The notes: generated from the sequence alone by a model not told the origin. A stretch of DNA of 64,000 nucleotides from CAVQAH01 sp963784195 (GCA_963784195.1 CAWARA010000009.1:124001-188000), one strand, 5' to 3'; positions 25,501 to 35,109 are shown, numbered from the stretch's first letter. Made by a program: numbers and translations.

Positions 25501-27300
25501 GTGATACCGTGTCAGCGAACCCGACCTCGCCCATCGAATCGGCCGTTCCCGCTCAAGACCCTCCCGTCTGCCGAACGAGCCGTCGGTAGTGCACGCGGAA
25601 TTTCCCCGTACGCCGACTATCCTCCGAGGGTCCGACTCGAGTGGCTGCTCGCCACCACGCGCGTGTTTCTGGTGGCGGGCGGGCTCGTCGCGCTGACATT
25701 CGATCGCGACCGAACTCATCAGTTCACCCTTATCCAGTACCTGCTCACGATGTACCTCGGGTACAGCGTGGCCATGGTGGCGCTCGTCTGGATGCCGCTC
25801 CGCTTCGCGCGGGGCTGGGCGATCGCTCAGCACGTCACCGACCTCCTGCTGTTCTCGCTCGTCACGCTCCTGACCCAGGGCGCGAACAGCCCGTTCTACA
25901 TGTACTTCGTGTTCCTCATGATCTGCGCCACGCTCCGGTGGCAGTTCTGGGGCGCGCTGTGGACGGGGGTCGCGTCGATTGCGGCCTACGCTGGGGTCAG
26001 CGTCTACGGCGCCTATCTCGGGATGCCGTTCGCGATGGACGCTTTCCTGCAGCGCAGCATGAACCTGGCGGTCGTAGCCGTGCTGCTCGGATATCTCGGG
26101 GCCTACCATGCCCGGTTTCAGCAGGAGATTCGCGCCCTCGCGAACTGGCCGCGCAAAGTGCCTGACCAGGCTGATCAACTGATCGAAGAGGTGCTGTCCG
26201 AATCGGCACGCATCTGCGAAGCGCCTCGAATCCTCCTGGTCTGGGAGGACCCGGGCGAGGGCTACACGAACCTTGCCCTGATGGACGCCTCGTCGAACCG
26301 TCACGTGACGTGGGTTCGCGAACCAGAAGGCACCTTCGGATCGATGGTCTCGCGGCGCTACGAGCGAACGAGCTTCCAGTCGCCCGATGCGGCGGACGAA
26401 AACGGCCGGGTGATCTACCGTCACGAAGGCGCGTTCCGCATTTCCCAGCAGCGGCCGGTCAGCGAAGCCATGCGCGTGCGGTTCGACATTCATGCGGTTC
26501 AGTCGTGGTCGCTCGAGGGGGAACTCATTCGCGGGCGGCTGTTCTGCCTCGACAAGCGGCAGATGCGGCTCGACGACCTGATGCTGGGCGAGCTGGTGTC
26601 GAGGCTCGCGGTGTCGAGGCTCGACAGCCTGTATCTGCTGCGCGATCTGCGTGAGGCGGCGGCCCTCGACGAGCGCGTACGCGTCGCGCGCGATCTGCAC
26701 GACAGCGTGCTGCAGTCGCTCGCCGGCACCGCGCTGCAGCTCATGGCGGCGCGGCGCCTCGTCGATCGCGATCCGCGCGCCGCCGCCATCCAGCTCGACG
26801 AGGTCCAGCTGCAGATCGAGAACGGCGAGCTCGAGATGCGCACGTTCATCCGCCGCCTGCGCCCTGAGTCGTCGATTGCCGCGGAAACAACCCGCGCCGG
26901 GTTCCGCGAACGGCTTCAGGAGGTCAGCCGCCGGGTCGAGCAGCGGTGGGACGTCAAAGTCAACAGCCGTGTGGACGCGTCACCCGACGCCTGGCCGGAG
27001 ACGCTCAAAGACGAGGCGTTCCAGATTGTTCGTGAGAGTATTCTGAATGCAGCCCGTCACGCCGATCCGTCCGTCATCCGGGTGGACATCGCCACGGACG
27101 GGCATGAATTACGCATCTGTATTTCTGACGACGGACACGGGTTTCCGTTCAAGGGATCGTTTGATCTGCAGGACCTCAACGCCATGGACAAGGGCCCCTG
27201 GTCGCTCAGAGAGCGGGTCGCGGCGCTGCGCGGCAAGCTCAACATCAACTCCTCGGACGCCGGCAGCGAACTGACCATTGTGCTGCCGCTCGAGGGCTGA
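25501..27300 (+). CDS. Membrane sensor histidine kinase (NarL/DesK-type)
   Basis: 599 residues from GTG 25501; a later start within the first 40 residues is possible. A membrane domain of five or six helices spans ~48-202. A GAF-like input region (225-385) follows, with PRILLVWEDPGEGY, SWSLEGELIRGRLFCLD. The HisKA_3 dimerisation domain has the phospho-acceptor in VARDLHDSVLQS (His400). A HATPase_c domain runs ~495-597 with N-box ESILNAARHAD and ISDDGHGFPF. It autophosphorylates and passes phosphate to the response regulator encoded three bases downstream. The signal is unknown; the helices without a periplasmic domain suggest a membrane-borne cue. Confidence 0.93.
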   Translation: MIPCQRTRPRPSNRPFPLKTLPSAERAVGSARGISPYADYPPRVRLEWLLATTRVFLVAGGLVALTFDRDRTHQFTLIQYLLTMYLGYSVAMVALVWMPLRFARGWAIAQHVTDLLLFSLVTLLTQGANSPFYMYFVFLMICATLRWQFWGALWTGVASIAAYAGVSVYGAYLGMPFAMDAFLQRSMNLAVVAVLLGYLGAYHARFQQEIRALANWPRKVPDQADQLIEEVLSESARICEAPRILLVWEDPGEGYTNLALMDASSNRHVTWVREPEGTFGSMVSRRYERTSFQSPDAADENGRVIYRHEGAFRISQQRPVSEAMRVRFDIHAVQSWSLEGELIRGRLFCLDKRQMRLDDLMLGELVSRLAVSRLDSLYLLRDLREAAALDERVRVARDLHDSVLQSLAGTALQLMAARRLVDRDPRAAAIQLDEVQLQIENGELEMRTFIRRLRPESSIAAETTRAGFRERLQEVSRRVEQRWDVKVNSRVDASPDAWPETLKDEAFQIVRESILNAARHADPSVIRVDIATDGHELRICISDDGHGFPFKGSFDLQDLNAMDKGPWSLRERVAALRGKLNINSSDAGSELTIVLPLEG

Positions 27301-27302
27301 TC

Positions 27303-27932
27303 ATGTCTATACGACTCGTGCTCGTCGACGACCACCCGCTCGTTCTCAACGGCCTGGCGCAGTTGCTCGCGTCGGATCCGGAGTTCGAGGTGGTCGCCAT
27401 GTGCGGCACGGCCGCCGAGGGCTTCCATGCCGTGCAGTCACTCTCGCCAGACGTGCTCCTGCTCGACCTCCAGCTACCTGACGAACATGGGCTGACGCTG
27501 CTCCGTCGTCTCGAGCCCGGCCGCCCGCCCGCGGTCGTCGTGCTCACCGCCAGCCAGGACGAGCGTGAGCTGCTCGACGCCGCCAGGCTCGGCGCACGCG
27601 GGATCGTGCTCAAGGCGATGGCACCGCGGGTGCTCGAAGACTGCATCCGCACCGTCCATCAAGGCGGCCAGCAGCTCGTCGTCGACAACGCCGATCTCGG
27701 CGCACGCCTGGCTGAACGCCAGGCGGTCGAGCAGGAACTGCTGGCGCTGCTCACGCCGCGCGAGCTCGAGATCGTCCAGCTCATCACGCTGCGGCTCGAC
27801 AACCAGGAAATTGCCTCGCGCCTCAACATCAGCGTCGGCACGGTGAAGATCCACCTCCACCACATCTACGGCAAACTGCGCCTCGACGGTCGTCACGAGT
27901 TGCAGACGTATTTGCGCAATCGCGGGTACTGA
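27303..27932 (+). CDS. NarL/FixJ-family response regulator
   Basis: 209 residues. The receiver domain (1-120) has acidic pair Asp9-Asp10, phospho-acceptor Asp55 (LLLDLQLPD), Thr82 and Lys104. A LuxR-type helix-turn-helix domain (~148-209) contains LTPRELEIVQLI and NQEIASRLNISVGTVKIHLHHIYGKL. It is a transcription factor activated by the kinase encoded upstream (stop-to-start gap of two bases). The three-protease cluster is convergent downstream and ADOP permeases flank the area, but no target can be assigned from sequence alone. Confidence 0.95.
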   Translation: MSIRLVLVDDHPLVLNGLAQLLASDPEFEVVAMCGTAAEGFHAVQSLSPDVLLLDLQLPDEHGLTLLRRLEPGRPPAVVVLTASQDERELLDAARLGARGIVLKAMAPRVLEDCIRTVHQGGQQLVVDNADLGARLAERQAVEQELLALLTPRELEIVQLITLRLDNQEIASRLNISVGTVKIHLHHIYGKLRLDGRHELQTYLRNRGY

Positions 27933-27936
27933 CGCT

Positions 27937-28018
27937 GCGGCTAAGCCGCGCGCTCCAGCAGCGCGGCTCTTTAGAGCCGCGTCACAGACGCAGACGTGAC
28001 GCGCGGCTAAAGCCGCGC
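27937..28018. repeat. Composite REP-like palindromes GCGGCT/AGCCGC
   Basis: Three nested GC palindromes between convergent genes: GCGGCTAAGCCGC at 27937-27949, CGCGGCTC/GAGCCGCG around TTTA at 27962-27981, and GCGCGGCT/AGCCGCGC at 28001-28018. Together they probably form the bidirectional terminator for the response-regulator and protease operons, and they look like a mobile REP pair. Confidence 0.65.
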
Positions 28019-28019
28019 G

Positions 28020-29903
28020 CTACTGGTGTAGCAATTTGAACGTCTCCGTCGACGGTTTCCAAACGTCGCCGGCTAGTTGCCAGTATTTCCTGCTCTGATC
28101 CGTTTCCAGAAACTGCAGCTGTCGAGCGATCCGCGCAGACGACCCGACGCCCTTCCCCACCACGTAGCGGATCTCGCCTTCCGGCCCGAGGATGACGGTG
28201 CTGCCGCCGTAGAACACCGACGACCGCAGTCTCCCCGGCTCGCTGACGAGCGCGTGCTGCGTGATTTCGGCGACGATGCCGAAGACGACCTGGCCGTCGG
28301 GACCGATGCGCCGTGCGGGGCGGACGGACTCGATCGCCGGGATGCGGATCGATTCGTCCGGTTTCCTCAGTCCGAAGAGGTGCATGTCTTCCGGATTCGT
28401 CACGAGGCGTCCCAGGGCGAGCGCCTGGCGTTTCACCTCGCCGCCGCTGGCGGGACGACCCGGATCGCCGCGGAAGCGAAGCCGCCCGAAGCTGAGGGGA
28501 CGGACTGCCGGGAGCGGACGTTCCGGAGCTTTCCACACCAGCGAGTCCTCGTCGAGATTGCTGACGCCGCTGACCAGGATCCCGCGTTCGCGAAAGGCAT
28601 CGATCCACGCTTCGCGATACGCCCAGGGATCGTCCGGCACCAGTTCGCGGTCGGCGGTGATCACGGCGCGCAGGAACTCGCCGAACTCCAGATCGACCGG
28701 CGGACAATAGTCCACGGCGCGAATGCAGATCGACAGGAACTGACTCGCCAGCCGGCTCGCTTCTTCGGCGAGGATGACCTGCAGATCGGCCGGCAGCTCG
28801 CCCATCGGGAGGTTGCCCGTTCCCCCGGTCGCCAGCCTGATGTAGCGCGCCGTCTTTCTCGTGTAGATCACGTTGAACGCGTCGAAGACCGCCAGGACGA
28901 GCACGGAGCCCAGTTGATGCGGCTCGAGCGTGGCGTCGTAGCGCAGCCGCGTGCCGTCGAGTGAATCGACGGCGCTGCGCAGGGGCGAGGGACGATCGGT
29001 AGACCGTCCAAGCGGACGGGCCAGATCGGTCAGCAGGCCATCGGTGATCTGGCCGCGCGATCGCCGGATCGCGGCCAGCACGACCTCGCGATAACTGAAG
29101 TGCTGGAACACCGCCACGATGTCGGCGAAGGCCTCGTGAAAGGCCAGCACGTCGATGCGGGTCGGGATCGTGAACCTGGCGCGCAGACCGTCGAGCAGCG
29201 CGTGGGTCATTTCGTGGGCGATGACGTCGTGCGACAGGCACGTGTAGACCCGCTCGCCATTCATCATGCCGAAGGTCGTGCCGTCAGCCGTGAACCAGCC
29301 GAACTCCAGCGAGCCCTCGACGTTGTTGTATTGCGCGTTGCGCCGTTCGAACGCGCGCGGATGGATCTTCAGGACGCCGGCAGCCCGCCGGTCCTCGTCC
29401 TCGCCGCGATCGAAGCCCCATGCCGGATCGCGGCCGAGCGCCGCCTTGAACGCCGCATACACGGAGCTGCAGACGGCGTAGACCATCTGCTGTTGAAAAC
29501 GCGTATCGGAGCGCGACGGGCTGTAGCCCTGCTGGATCAGAACCCGGCGATCCTCGAGATCGCACGCCGCACCGTCGGCCTCGACGTGAATCAGGCGTCC
29601 CTGGGGACCGGGACGGAGTGGCTCGTACGGAACGTTGACCAGCGCAACGGCGCCATCCAGCCGCGACACCGCGGGATCGAGCGCGAAGATTCGCAACGGA
29701 CGGTAGACGGGATCGTCAGGCTTGCGCTGATACGGCCCGACACGCACGTGCCGGCCGAGCATCGGCGAGATGACGAACGCCTCCCCCGCGCGCGGCGTCT
29801 TCTTGCGGACCGCCTTCGCCGCCGGCGCATCATCGCGCTCTCGCGATTGCGCGACGCCCGCGGTCGCGTCAGGTGTCGAGCCGCCGGAGTCTTCGTCTGC
29901 CAT
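28020..29903 (-). CDS. Zinc metallopeptidase-like protein (HExxH gluzincin)
   Basis: 627 residues. HExxH is at His230-Glu231-xx-His234 (SHDVIAHEMTHALLDGL) and the third ligand is probably Glu257 in LAFHEAFADIVAVF, the arrangement of thermolysin-like (M4/gluzincin) enzymes, within a helical domain at ~215-430. The N-terminal 45 residues are low-complexity and lack a signal peptide, unlike secreted M4 enzymes, and no propeptide is visible. The C-terminal ~170 residues (GQVVFGIVAEITQHAL, FYGGSTVILGPEGEIRYVVGKG) form a separate domain I do not recognise. ATG 29901-29903 lies two bases after the caspase stop (TGATCATG). So an intracellular protease co-transcribed with a caspase. Confidence 0.85.
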   Translation of the reverse strand: MADEDSGGSTPDATAGVAQSRERDDAPAAKAVRKKTPRAGEAFVISPMLGRHVRVGPYQRKPDDPVYRPLRIFALDPAVSRLDGAVALVNVPYEPLRPGPQGRLIHVEADGAACDLEDRRVLIQQGYSPSRSDTRFQQQMVYAVCSSVYAAFKAALGRDPAWGFDRGEDEDRRAAGVLKIHPRAFERRNAQYNNVEGSLEFGWFTADGTTFGMMNGERVYTCLSHDVIAHEMTHALLDGLRARFTIPTRIDVLAFHEAFADIVAVFQHFSYREVVLAAIRRSRGQITDGLLTDLARPLGRSTDRPSPLRSAVDSLDGTRLRYDATLEPHQLGSVLVLAVFDAFNVIYTRKTARYIRLATGGTGNLPMGELPADLQVILAEEASRLASQFLSICIRAVDYCPPVDLEFGEFLRAVITADRELVPDDPWAYREAWIDAFRERGILVSGVSNLDEDSLVWKAPERPLPAVRPLSFGRLRFRGDPGRPASGGEVKRQALALGRLVTNPEDMHLFGLRKPDESIRIPAIESVRPARRIGPDGQVVFGIVAEITQHALVSEPGRLRSSVFYGGSTVILGPEGEIRYVVGKGVGSSARIARQLQFLETDQSRKYWQLAGDVWKPSTETFKLLHQ

Positions 29904-29905
29904 GA

Positions 29906-30700
29906 TCAGAGCATGCGCCCCTTCTTCGCCGCCGTGCCGCCAAACAACTGCGGTGTCTGCGGGTACATCTGCGAGGGGAGACGCCTCCGAATCTCGGTGT
30001 GCCACTCCTGCGGCGTCTTCGGCTTCTTCTTCAACGCATCGATCGCGACCCTCGTCATGGCGCCGTTCGGGCGGCCGTTGAAGTCCGCGTCGTAGCTGAA
30101 CTCCACATCCTTGCAGCCGGAGAGCAGAAGAGCGGGGTACTTCTCGCCCTTCGACGACACCGGCGCGCGCATCGCGAGCATGATGCGCTCGCGCTGGCTC
30201 GGGTCCTTGATGAACTGCAGCGGCGGCAGCAGCCGGATCTTCGGGAGCCGGTTCTTGTTGGCGAGCGGGTCTGGCGCGAACTTCGCGACCGAACCCGAGT
30301 GGCACGAGTCCGAGATGAAATACAGCCGGACGTCAGCCGGCTTCTGGTCGAAGATCGTCGCCAGGTCGTCGTCCATCAGGTATTGCTCTTTGTCGATATC
30401 GTACGGACACAACATCTCGTCGCGGCCATCCGGTTCGTCACCGTTGTCGTCGGGCAGCCATGAGCCGTGGCCGGAGAACGTGAACACCAGCGAGTCACCT
30501 GCCTGGGCGCCCTGGATCAGCTCGTTGAGGGCGGTGACGATGCCCTTGCGCGTAGCCTTCTTGTCGAGCAGGACGACCGTGTCGTACTTGCGAGTCTTGA
30601 GCGCCGCCGCCCAGTCGTTCGCGTCGTTGACGCAGCCGCTCAGATCGGAGTTCGTTCCCGGGTAATCGTTGATCCCGACGCACAGCGCTCGCTTGGCCAT
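29906..30700 (-). CDS. Caspase-family (metacaspase-like) peptidase
   Basis: 264 residues, a compact p20-type caspase-fold domain: ALCVGINDYPGTNSDLSGCVNDANDW at the start, catalytic His78 in FTFSGHGSW, DGRDEMLCPYD, and catalytic Cys133 in FISDSCHSGS. Asp/Glu around the S1 pocket (DEMLCPYD) fits the Arg/Lys specificity of metacaspases. No signal peptide and no fused recognition domain. It is the middle gene of a three-protease array: 143 bases upstream lies a subtilase and two bases downstream a gluzincin. Bacterial caspases often act in cell-suicide or phage defence; this gene is not fused to a sensor, so the partner genes may provide regulation. Confidence 0.92.
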   Translation of the reverse strand: MAKRALCVGINDYPGTNSDLSGCVNDANDWAAALKTRKYDTVVLLDKKATRKGIVTALNELIQGAQAGDSLVFTFSGHGSWLPDDNGDEPDGRDEMLCPYDIDKEQYLMDDDLATIFDQKPADVRLYFISDSCHSGSVAKFAPDPLANKNRLPKIRLLPPLQFIKDPSQRERIMLAMRAPVSSKGEKYPALLLSGCKDVEFSYDADFNGRPNGAMTRVAIDALKKKPKTPQEWHTEIRRRLPSQMYPQTPQLFGGTAAKKGRML

Positions 30701-30730
30701 TGTTCCTCCTCAAGCGCGTCGTATCTCAAT

Positions 30731-30826
30731 CGTGGTTCGTCATCTGCACGTCGAGCTCGTCGCTCGTCAACCCTCATTCGAAGCTATGAGCTCTTCGAGC
30801 CACGAGCGACGAACCACGAACCACGA
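30731..30826. repeat. GTGGTTCGT-type palindromic repeat, copy a
   Basis: Inverted words CGTGGTTCGT and CTCGTCGCTCGT answered by ACGAGCGACGAACCACG, forming a long imperfect hairpin between the subtilase and caspase genes. Family members are listed at 35110, 37815 and 46881. Confidence 0.8.
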
Positions 30827-30842
30827 GTGCGATCCGATACAG

Positions 30843-32504
30843 TCACCGCAGCGCCTTCCGCAGCCTCGCCGATCCGTGACCTGACAGACGACGGCGCGCA
30901 ATTGCCAAATCAGGACGTGCGGATCGCGCGCGAACGCCGCGCGGCGCTGCGGCGCGCACGCCGCTGGCGACGATCAGCCGTTCACGCAGCGCCGGGTCGG
31001 TCCCGATGTTGAACGCCAGCTCATCGCCGACGTCGTGCAGTACGGCGGGCAGGTCAGCTTCACTGACACGAAGAAACTCGGCGAGTGCGCGCGCAACACC
31101 CGACCGCGTCGCAGGCGCCAGCAGGTGCACGATCCGCTCGAACACATCGTCGTCGACCGAGACCATGCGCCGTGCGGTCGCACGAAGTCCGCCGGCGCGA
31201 GGCAACGACGGCAATGGTGCTTCGAGCAGACGCCTCGCATGAGCGATCCCGGCGCCAAACGATGCGGTGTCCCATCCGCTTGGCGTGCGACAGGTGGACT
31301 GCAGGAGCTGTTTGAAGACGCTGGCCAGCCGGTTCTTTCCGTACTTCGCGATCAGCGTGGAACGGCCGTGAAAGGACAGCCACAGCGCCGCGAGTCCTGC
31401 AATACCGGCGACGGCAAACGACGTCCCGCTCCCCCGTTTGACGATGTGCTGGATCGAGCCGCTGGATTTGACGACTTCGGCACGCCACACGGAAGCGCCG
31501 GGGGCGGTGATGTCTACGGCAGGGCCGCGGCACGAGCCTGACCACGTCTCGTCGCCTATGGTGCTCGCGGCTACCGCGATCACCTCGTCGAAGGCGGCCG
31601 GGAACACGACAAAGTGAACCTGATTGCCGGCTGCACATAGGACGAGCACACCGGAGTCCTCGGCATCCTGCACCGCACTGTGCAGTGCCTGGCTGGCGGC
31701 AGGCCCTCCCAGGCTGATCGAGATCACGTGGCAGCCGTTGTCGATCGCGTGGCGAATCGCCCGAACGAGGTTGCGCATCGACCACAACACGACCGAGCTC
31801 GTCGTACGGATCGGAACGAGGGATGCGAACGGCGCAACGCCTGAAACGAACGCGCCCGTTGTCGAACCGTCAGGTGCCCCCACACCGCTCATGATTACGC
31901 TCGACGTGCCAGTACCATGTCCGGGATTCGCGAGAAGACCGTCGACGAGCGTGTCGGTGGCATCACCGTCGCCGTCTTCGAAGTCCGTTCCCAGGGCGGT
32001 GAGAAGACGCGATCCGAAGATCTCCGGGTGATGCGTGTAACCGGTATCCGGGTGTCCGACACGGACTCCACTGCCAGGACGCGCGGTTCCAAACAGATCC
32101 CAGGCAGCGGGGACGAACATCTTTTCGAGCGACCATTCGCAATCAGCTTCCGTGCGGGGATCGTCCTCGCCCCCGGCAGAAATCGAAGCCCGCGATCTGG
32201 GCGGGACGACGTGTTGTTCCACAGCCGGCACGGCGAACAGCGGCTCGGCGTACACGATTTCGGGTTGATCGCGCAGGCGATAGGCGCTCGTCCAGCCCGC
32301 TGCCGGCGTCAACCGGCGCCCTTGGCGGGGCAACGCCTCGAACTCACCTTTCCCCGCGTCGAGCGGGACGACCCGCCAGCGCTGACCGGGAAATGCGCGG
32401 CGCACGACCCGGCGGGCGACCACCACTGCTTGTTCGCGCCTGGCTTCAACGCGAAATGCCAGGCTCTCGAACCGGACTCTCGGCGTTGAACGCTGACGCG
32501 CCAT
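30843..32504 (-). CDS. Subtilisin-like serine peptidase (S8) without signal peptide
   Basis: 553 residues. The catalytic triad is Asp153 (VGHPDTGYTHHPE), His196 (NPGHGTGTSS) and Ser362 (RGSGTSFAVAGIAGLAAL), with oxyanion Asn294 in LVLCAAGNQVHF. Residues 1-110 may be a prodomain (Inhibitor I9-like, WRVVPLDAGKGEFEALPR), but no signal peptide precedes it. After the catalytic domain comes a ~130-residue C-terminal region (SVDDDVFERIVHLLAPATRSGVARALAEFL...LAFNIGTDPALRERLIV) of helical character not seen in secreted subtilases, perhaps a partner-binding module. ATG 32502-32504 is preferred over the longer open frame. It heads the caspase-gluzincin array on the same strand. Confidence 0.9.
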   Translation of the reverse strand: MARQRSTPRVRFESLAFRVEARREQAVVVARRVVRRAFPGQRWRVVPLDAGKGEFEALPRQGRRLTPAAGWTSAYRLRDQPEIVYAEPLFAVPAVEQHVVPPRSRASISAGGEDDPRTEADCEWSLEKMFVPAAWDLFGTARPGSGVRVGHPDTGYTHHPEIFGSRLLTALGTDFEDGDGDATDTLVDGLLANPGHGTGTSSVIMSGVGAPDGSTTGAFVSGVAPFASLVPIRTTSSVVLWSMRNLVRAIRHAIDNGCHVISISLGGPAASQALHSAVQDAEDSGVLVLCAAGNQVHFVVFPAAFDEVIAVAASTIGDETWSGSCRGPAVDITAPGASVWRAEVVKSSGSIQHIVKRGSGTSFAVAGIAGLAALWLSFHGRSTLIAKYGKNRLASVFKQLLQSTCRTPSGWDTASFGAGIAHARRLLEAPLPSLPRAGGLRATARRMVSVDDDVFERIVHLLAPATRSGVARALAEFLRVSEADLPAVLHDVGDELAFNIGTDPALRERLIVASGVRAAAPRGVRARSARPDLAIARRRLSGHGSARLRKALR

Positions 32505-32643
32505 GGTTCGACCCCTCATACGACTTCATGCGACTTCATCCGATATCAACGACCCGTCCCCGGAAACCGAACGTGCATCCCTGGGGAATCCCGATCGTGC
32601 CAGATGCCTGGGACCCGAGCGGTCAGCCGTGATACACCACGGC

Positions 32644-35106
32644 ATGCTCATTCACGATTTTCGGCTCGCGCTCCGTCAGCTAATCAGACATCGCCGGACG
32701 TCGAGCGCGACGGTGCTCATGCTGGGCCTCGGAATCGGCGCCAACGTCGCGCTGTTCACCGTGATCAACGCGGCATTCCTGCGACCCCTGCCATTTCTGG
32801 ATCCACAGCGCCTCGTCTTCCTCTACGCGTCGTACCCCGGCCTCTCGCAAGCGGACCTTGCCAATTTTTCATATCCGGATTTCGACGACGTTCGACGAGG
32901 CGCCGGCTCCTTCGAGAGCATCGCCGCCCAGACGGACTTTACCGCTGCTGCGCTCGAGACGACAGAGGGCCCTGCAAGGGTACAGCCGAACTTCGTCGAT
33001 GGACCGTACTTCGACATCCTGGGCACCAAACCTGCGTTGGGTAGATCGTTCACATCCGAAGAAATGTCTGCAGGCACGCGACTGATCATGCTCAGCCACG
33101 GCATGTGGGAACGCGTGTTCGGCGCTGACCGTTCCGTGCTCGGCCGCGTCGTCCGGCTCAATGGTGTCGGTTTTGAAATCATTGGTGTCATGCCGCAGAC
33201 GTTCTTCGATCTTGCCGAGCGCGAGGGACGCAGCGTGGATGTCTGGCTGCCGCTGCGCACAGCTCCGGTAGTGATGTCGACCTTCGATCCGGCGAACCGC
33301 AGCAGCCGTTTGCTGTGGGGGATCGCGCGGCTGAAGGAGGGCGTTACGGCGGCAGAGGCCGAACAGGAGCTCACATCGATTTCCTCGCGGCTCCAGCAGC
33401 AGTACCCGGATACGAACCGCGGATTCGGTGTGCACGCGACGGCAGTGCGGAACATCTTCTTCATCGAGATGCGACAGCCGCTCACGCTCCTTACAGCCGG
33501 CGCCGGATTCGTGCTCCTCATCGTGTGCTGCAACGTCGCGTTGCTGCTGGTGTCGCGCGGCACCTCGCGCCGGCGCGAGCTGGCCGTTCAGTTGGCGCTC
33601 GGCGCGGGACGCGGCCGAATCCTTCGCCAATTGATCACCGAGTCGCTCGTGCTGTCGTTGGCGGCGTCGGTGCTGAGCATTGCCGCAGCCGTCTGGGGAA
33701 CCCGAGCTCTGCTGGCTTTCGGCGGCGTCGAGTTCCCGGGATTCGTCGACATCGGCATCGATCGCATGGTGCTCGGCCTGACCGTCCTCCTGGCGACGGT
33801 GTGCGGTCTCGGTGCCGGAATTCTTCCTGCCGTGAGCGGCTGGCGGCGCGCGGTGGGCCAGCAGCTGACGGGATCCGCCTCGAATCGTGTCGCCGAGCGT
33901 TCAACCGCACAGCTCGTGCTCGTCGCGGCGCAGGTCGCGGCGGCCATCGTGCTGGTTGCCGGTGCATGGCTCATGATCACCAGCAGCCGGCGGCTCGCCG
34001 GGACCGGCCTGCAGTTCGACAGCGACAACCTGCTCACGATGAGAATCGATCTGCCGGCGGACAGATACGGTCAGCCGGCCGACCGCGCCCGCTTCGGCAC
34101 CTTGATTCGGGAACGCATCGAAGCCGTGCCGGGCGTCGAGTCGGCGACCCTGTGGGGTCCTGGGACTCCGGGCAGAGCAACCTGGGTCGCATTCATCGCA
34201 CCAGAAAAGCGTGTCATCCACTCTCCAGCTGACTTTCAGATGGTGTGGCGCCACAGCACGAATCCTGGTGGCCTGAGCGACCTCGGCGTCACGCTTCTCG
34301 AAGGTCGCGATTTCACCTCCGCCGACACCCTGGACGCCCCCCACGTCGTCATCGTCAGCCGCACGGTCGCGAACGAGCTGTGGCCTGGTGAGACGGCCAC
34401 AGGACAGCGCATGCGAACCGGAACGGCCGCGAGCGCGCCCATCGCGACGGTGATCGGCGTCGCTGAAGATGTATGGATGCGCGGCCGGTTTCGTTTCGGC
34501 GACTTCGACCCGCGGCGCACGCCTCAGCGCGACATCTTCTTCCCATACGCTCAGCGACCGCAGGCTGGCATCGTTCTGCTCGTGCGTGCCGCCGGCGATC
34601 CGCAGTCGATCGCGAGCCCGCTGCGGTCCGCCGTCACCGAGGTCGATTCGTTGCTGCCGACCTACGACACGCGCACGATGGACGAGATCCTGCGGAACGA
34701 GGAGCGCAATGTCCGGTTCGCAGCGCTGCTGATGAGCGTTTACGGCGTGATGGCGCTGACGTTCGCGGGATTCGGTCTCTACGCCGTGCTGTCGTTCGCC
34801 GTCGTGCGCCGCACGCGCGAGATCGGCGTCCGAATGGCGCTCGGTGCAGCCCGCAGCCACGTCGTCGCGACCGTCGTGCGCTCCGGCGTCATCGTCGTCG
34901 TCGCCGGCTGCGCCGCCGGCCTGGCGATCGTGGGCATCCTGTCGCCAATCGTGCGTTCGCTGTTCTACAACGTCTCGCCACTCGACCCGGCCGTCCTCGC
35001 TGGCGCCTGTGCAACCCTCGTCATCGCCGGCGGAGCCGCCTGCGCCCTCCCCGCCTGGCGCGCCGCCTCCGTCGATCCATCAATAGCGTTGAGAAATGAA
35101 CCGTAA
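32644..35106 (+). CDS. MacB/FtsX-type ABC permease, ADOP family (3)
   Basis: 820 residues from ATG 32644 (MLIHDFRLALRQLIRHRR). First anchor MLGLGIGANVALFTVINAAFLRPL, first core domain to ~270, helices at ~290-430 (LLVSRGTSRRRELAVQLALGAGRGR loop), second core with FGTLIRERIEAVPGVESATLWG, last helices ~695-810 (MALTFAGFGLYAVLSFAVVRRTREIGVRMALGAA) ending SIALRNEP. Uninterrupted frame, unlike two of its paralogues here. Divergent from the subtilase gene with ~140 bases between; no PadR gene or ATPase adjoins. Substrate unknown; MacB-type proteins use periplasmic mechanotransmission to drive efflux or envelope remodelling. Confidence 0.92.
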   Translation: MLIHDFRLALRQLIRHRRTSSATVLMLGLGIGANVALFTVINAAFLRPLPFLDPQRLVFLYASYPGLSQADLANFSYPDFDDVRRGAGSFESIAAQTDFTAAALETTEGPARVQPNFVDGPYFDILGTKPALGRSFTSEEMSAGTRLIMLSHGMWERVFGADRSVLGRVVRLNGVGFEIIGVMPQTFFDLAEREGRSVDVWLPLRTAPVVMSTFDPANRSSRLLWGIARLKEGVTAAEAEQELTSISSRLQQQYPDTNRGFGVHATAVRNIFFIEMRQPLTLLTAGAGFVLLIVCCNVALLLVSRGTSRRRELAVQLALGAGRGRILRQLITESLVLSLAASVLSIAAAVWGTRALLAFGGVEFPGFVDIGIDRMVLGLTVLLATVCGLGAGILPAVSGWRRAVGQQLTGSASNRVAERSTAQLVLVAAQVAAAIVLVAGAWLMITSSRRLAGTGLQFDSDNLLTMRIDLPADRYGQPADRARFGTLIRERIEAVPGVESATLWGPGTPGRATWVAFIAPEKRVIHSPADFQMVWRHSTNPGGLSDLGVTLLEGRDFTSADTLDAPHVVIVSRTVANELWPGETATGQRMRTGTAASAPIATVIGVAEDVWMRGRFRFGDFDPRRTPQRDIFFPYAQRPQAGIVLLVRAAGDPQSIASPLRSAVTEVDSLLPTYDTRTMDEILRNEERNVRFAALLMSVYGVMALTFAGFGLYAVLSFAVVRRTREIGVRMALGAARSHVVATVVRSGVIVVVAGCAAGLAIVGILSPIVRSLFYNVSPLDPAVLAGACATLVIAGGAACALPAWRAASVDPSIALRNEP

Positions 35107-35109
35107 GAC

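Noticed and set aside
27937..28018. tRNA-like fold between convergent genes
   Set aside because: Only simple GC palindromes; no TTCRANYC box, anticodon arm or acceptor end.
28020..30305. Gluzincin extended upstream into the caspase gene
   Set aside because: The extra N-terminal 134 codons are the wrong frame of the caspase gene. ATG 29901-29903 after TGATC is the natural start.
32503..32643. N-terminal extension of ADOP (3)
   Set aside because: The 47 extra residues are low-complexity and overlap the divergent subtilase promoter; relatives start at MLIHDFRLALRQL-type sequence.
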